This document shows, in pieces, positions 5,145 through 6,914 of a DNA stretch of 6,914 bases (positions are counted from its first letter, which is position 1; each line of letters opens with the position of its first letter). Below the pieces are notes generated by a model. The model made no database searches. It saw only the letters and a list, made by a program, of their open reading frames with translations, and was not told the origin of the DNA. The position numbers were made by a program, and so were the translations under genes. This DNA is from Candidatus Njordarchaeota archaeon (lineage in GTDB: Archaea; Asgardarchaeota; Njordarchaeia; Njordarchaeales; Njordarchaeaceae). The stretch spans positions 1 through 6,914 of the forward strand of contig JAHKLF010000079.1 in assembly GCA_029856615.1 (NCBI GenBank), written 5' to 3'.

Positions 5145-6377
5145 TTAACTAGACAGTTTTCCGATGGCTAATGTTTCTTCAATGAAGTAATATGGAATGG
5201 CAGATGCTATTCTAATAATAATGCTTATCAAGAAAATCATTTGGATCGCGTACATAGGATCGGTGTTCCTTGAAATAATATCCCCCAAAAATCCGCCCGA
5301 GAGTGATCCAATGAATTGACTTATACCCATGACCATGTTATAAATTGCAAAGTAAGATGCTCTTTCCTCTTCTTTGGTTATGTCTAAAATATACGACATC
5401 ACGGCAACACTTGCTAAGGCATTTGCTATTCCTACAATAAAGTTGGCCAGATACACAAATTCTACATCTTGTGCAATATACCAGATTAATGGGTAGATGG
5501 GAAAGATGTATCGCATTGTAAGTAATATGGTTCTTCTTCCATATTTGTCTGCGAGATAACCTAATGACATCTGAGAAACGGCGAAAGTGGCATTAAAAAT
5601 CATGCTACAAATAGCTATTTCAAGTTTGGTAGCGTGGAGCTTGATGATATATGCAGCAGAATACATTGGCCACGCAAAACTAAGAGTAAACCACCAGAAT
5701 GCTTCCACGAGACATAAACGCCTGAATAAGTAATTCTGTGACAAGCTATTACGTAAAGATAAGTTCTTTTTATCCCGTAGGAATTGATTTACATTCTGTT
5801 TTTGCTCTTTTAAGCTTAGTGCTATTAGTCCCGTTAATATTAATAATATTCCAGCAATGCTAAAAGTGAAGGTGTATTGGGCAATCTTATGTTCTCCAAT
5901 TAGCATTGTCATTATTGCTCCAGATACGCCAGCGCCTAATACATTACCTAAAACACCAATGCCAGTAATCCTTCCTATTCCTCGTCCTCTTTCTTCCCTC
6001 TTGAAAAACGAACCAATATAGGAACTCCATGCGGGTGTGACGGCAGATAAAGAGATCATGCTTAAGGCCACTAAAAGGGTATATGTGAAAGGATCATGTG
6101 CTCTTGTAAATAGCAGTACAATTAACCCTCCTAGGATGTGACCAAGAACTACAAATATGACACGGCGCAACATTCTATCTGAGAGTGTTCCCCATATTGG
6201 CTGAAACACCGTTGGAGCTGCATTACTAATCGATGAGACTAATCCTATCTCGAAAAACGATGCCTCTATTTCGACCGCATATATTGAAATATATGGCCAG
6301 TAGAATCCCCCTGCTAAGGAGCTCGTAAATGCAACTACGTAAACGCTTTTAGGAACATTAGTATCTTGCGAGCCCAT
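5145..6377 (-). CDS. Major facilitator superfamily exporter
   Basis: A 410-residue 12-TM transporter of the MFS, most like the drug/sugar efflux groups; the substrate is unknown. Both halves carry the loop 2-3 motif A: GTLSDRMLRR (about 63-72) and GYLADKYGRR (about 273-282). The halves are joined by a hydrophilic, Lys/Gln/Asn-rich loop at about 187-216. The duplicated loop motif typical after TM4 and TM10 is also there: FFKREERGRGIGRITG and DITKEEERASYFAIYNM. Length is normal. I place the start at ATG 6375-6377, preceded by GGAGGA at 6385-6390 with a 7-nt gap, rather than at TTG 6390-6392, which overlaps that site. The promoter carries a perfect 22-bp palindrome, which suggests repression lifted by an inducer, as with many exporters. 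It is divergent from a metallo-beta-lactamase-fold gene. Confidence 0.9.
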   Translation of the reverse strand: MGSQDTNVPKSVYVVAFTSSLAGGFYWPYISIYAVEIEASFFEIGLVSSISNAAPTVFQPIWGTLSDRMLRRVIFVVLGHILGGLIVLLFTRAHDPFTYTLLVALSMISLSAVTPAWSSYIGSFFKREERGRGIGRITGIGVLGNVLGAGVSGAIMTMLIGEHKIAQYTFTFSIAGILLILTGLIALSLKEQKQNVNQFLRDKKNLSLRNSLSQNYLFRRLCLVEAFWWFTLSFAWPMYSAAYIIKLHATKLEIAICSMIFNATFAVSQMSLGYLADKYGRRTILLTMRYIFPIYPLIWYIAQDVEFVYLANFIVGIANALASVAVMSYILDITKEEERASYFAIYNMVMGISQFIGSLSGGFLGDIISRNTDPMYAIQMIFLISIIIRIASAIPYYFIEETLAIGKLSS

Positions 6378-6384
6378 TAAATTA

Positions 6385-6390
6385 TCCTCC
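6385..6390 (-). promoter_or_regulatory. Shine-Dalgarno site of the MFS gene
   Basis: On the minus strand GGAGGA is followed by seven bases and the ATG ending at 6377. It selects this ATG over the TTG five codons upstream. Confidence 0.7.
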
Positions 6391-6412
6391 AAAGAGCTAG
6401 TGACCCTGAGTA

Positions 6413-6434
6413 ATATGAAATTGTAATTTCATAT
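6413..6434. promoter_or_regulatory. 22-bp perfect palindrome, probable MFS operator
   Basis: ATATGAAATT (6413-6422), two bases GT, then AATTTCATAT (6425-6434), an exact 10-bp inverted repeat. It lies 36-57 bp upstream of the MFS start codon. With the TATA near 6447-6455 on the minus strand, the predicted transcription start (about 6425) falls within the palindrome, where a bound dimeric winged-helix or TetR-like repressor would block RNA polymerase. Confidence 0.6.
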
Positions 6435-6446
6435 GAATTAGTAATA

Positions 6447-6455
6447 TTAATATAA
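6447..6455 (-). promoter_or_regulatory. TATA box of the MFS gene
   Basis: The minus strand reads TTATATTAA here, in a wider AATATT-rich stretch. Its centre is about 74 nt before the ATG at 6377, giving a leader of about 48 nt, longer than that of the other genes and including half of the palindrome. The exact register is uncertain because the DNA is AT-only. Confidence 0.4.
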
Positions 6456-6511
6456 TATTTCGACCGATATAGAGAAGTAATGTATTAACGCGTAAGAGTA
6501 GTATGGAGATA

Positions 6512-6558
6512 CATTTTTAAAAGCATATGTAAGGATTCTTTAAGCAATATTTTTATTA
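6512..6558 (+). promoter_or_regulatory. TATA candidates of the metallo-beta-lactamase-fold gene
   Basis: TTTTTAAA (6514-6521) and AATATTTTTATTA (6546-6558) are both possible. The first predicts initiation near 6543 and would suit a start at ATG 6571 or 6601; the second predicts initiation near 6577 and suits only 6601. Confidence 0.4.
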
Positions 6559-6600
6559 TTCATTACCTTGATGGGTAAGGCTAGGATTAGTGGGAATTAT

Positions 6601-6914
6601 ATGAGTATAGAATTTGCCAAAATAGTAATAATAGTGGATAACAATAGACTAAGGGAAGATCTAGAAACCAGATGGGGGCTAAGCATCTATGTGGAAACTC
6701 CATATAACAAGATATTATTTGACACTGATACCGATCCGAATGTATTGGCAAGAAACGCGGGAAAACTCGGAATAGACTTATCAAACATAGATTGCGTAGT
6801 CATTAGTCATGCACATGGAGATCACACAGGAGGACTTAGAATTCTCTCGGAATACAAACCTGGTTTATTAGTTTATACTCCAAAACATGCGAATATTGAA
6901 AGTTATGTTAGAAG
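6601..6914 (+). CDS. Metallo-beta-lactamase-fold hydrolase, COG1237-like (3' end cut)
   Basis: The first 104 codons of a metal-dependent hydrolase of the metallo-beta-lactamase superfamily; the frame is open to the right edge. The N-terminal strand KIVIIVDNN, then ILFDTDTDPNVLARNAGKLGIDLSNID, leads into the metal-binding motif SHAHGDHTGG with His70, His72, Asp74 and His75. This order (early VDN, LFDT followed by NA-x-LGIDL, S-H-x-H-x-D-H-T-G-G-L) is characteristic of the COG1237 group, which includes the methanogen enzyme acting on a dihydropterin-ribofuranosyl aminobenzene phosphate; the substrate here is open. The start at 6601 gives an N-terminus of usual length; an in-frame ATG at 6571 would add ten residues. 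Neither has a strong ribosome site (GTGGGA precedes 6601). The gene is divergent from the MFS exporter across 223 bp. Confidence 0.88.
   Translation, partial: MSIEFAKIVIIVDNNRLREDLETRWGLSIYVETPYNKILFDTDTDPNVLARNAGKLGIDLSNIDCVVISHAHGDHTGGLRILSEYKPGLLVYTPKHANIESYVR

Noticed and set aside
6378..6392. A TTG start adding five residues to the MFS protein
   Set aside because: The TTG overlaps the GGAGGA ribosome site that is correctly spaced for the ATG ending at 6377.
6587..6784. A 65-codon open frame on the minus strand
   Set aside because: It is antisense to the metallo-beta-lactamase-fold gene, whose plus-strand product has clear family motifs.

Overview
The window looks like chromosomal DNA of a thermophilic archaeon, most likely of the Thermoproteota/TACK group. 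The evidence is AT-rich sequence, heavy use of AGA/AGG and ATA codons, TTTATAAG-type TATA boxes about 50 nt before start codons, Shine-Dalgarno sequences complementary to an archaeal 16S tail (TGAGGT, GAGGTGAT), T-rich gene ends and a textbook archaeal C/D box guide RNA. The genus cannot be told from this sequence. No mobile element, CRISPR array, tRNA or rRNA gene is seen.

Layout, left to right. (1) The 3' part of a threonine synthase gene (+), cut by the left window edge. (2) A gap of about 310 bp that holds a C/D box sRNA (conserved boxes at 1273-1324) with its own TATA box. One guide is complementary to the archaeal 16S rRNA helix 34 region as I recall it. The sRNA is followed by several inverted repeats in front of the next gene. 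(3) A small solitary nucleotidyltransferase-fold protein (+), converging with (4) a DJ-1/PfpI-family protein (-); their stops are 8 bp apart. (5) A 404 bp AT-rich divergent intergenic region with a near-identical TATA box for each flanking gene. (6) A 465-residue multipass membrane protein (+) whose C-terminal two thirds resembles DUF6159. (7) An unrecognised 108-residue helical protein (+) behind its own promoter. (8) A convergent gap with a long, slightly imperfect inverted repeat. (9) A 12-TM major facilitator exporter (-). (10) A divergent promoter region with a perfect 22-bp palindrome over the predicted MFS transcription start. (11) The 5' part of a metallo-beta-lactamase-fold hydrolase (+), cut by the right edge.

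Each gene appears to have its own promoter and there is no obvious operon, so the window reads as housekeeping and hypothetical single genes rather than one pathway. No multi-gene novel system is supported. The two strongest non-coding signals are the C/D sRNA and the MFS operator palindrome. Three start sites differ from the longest open frame: threonine synthase continues upstream of its first visible ATG, while the 108-aa protein and the MFS protein start at internal ATGs placed by strong Shine-Dalgarno sequences rather than at upstream TTG codons.
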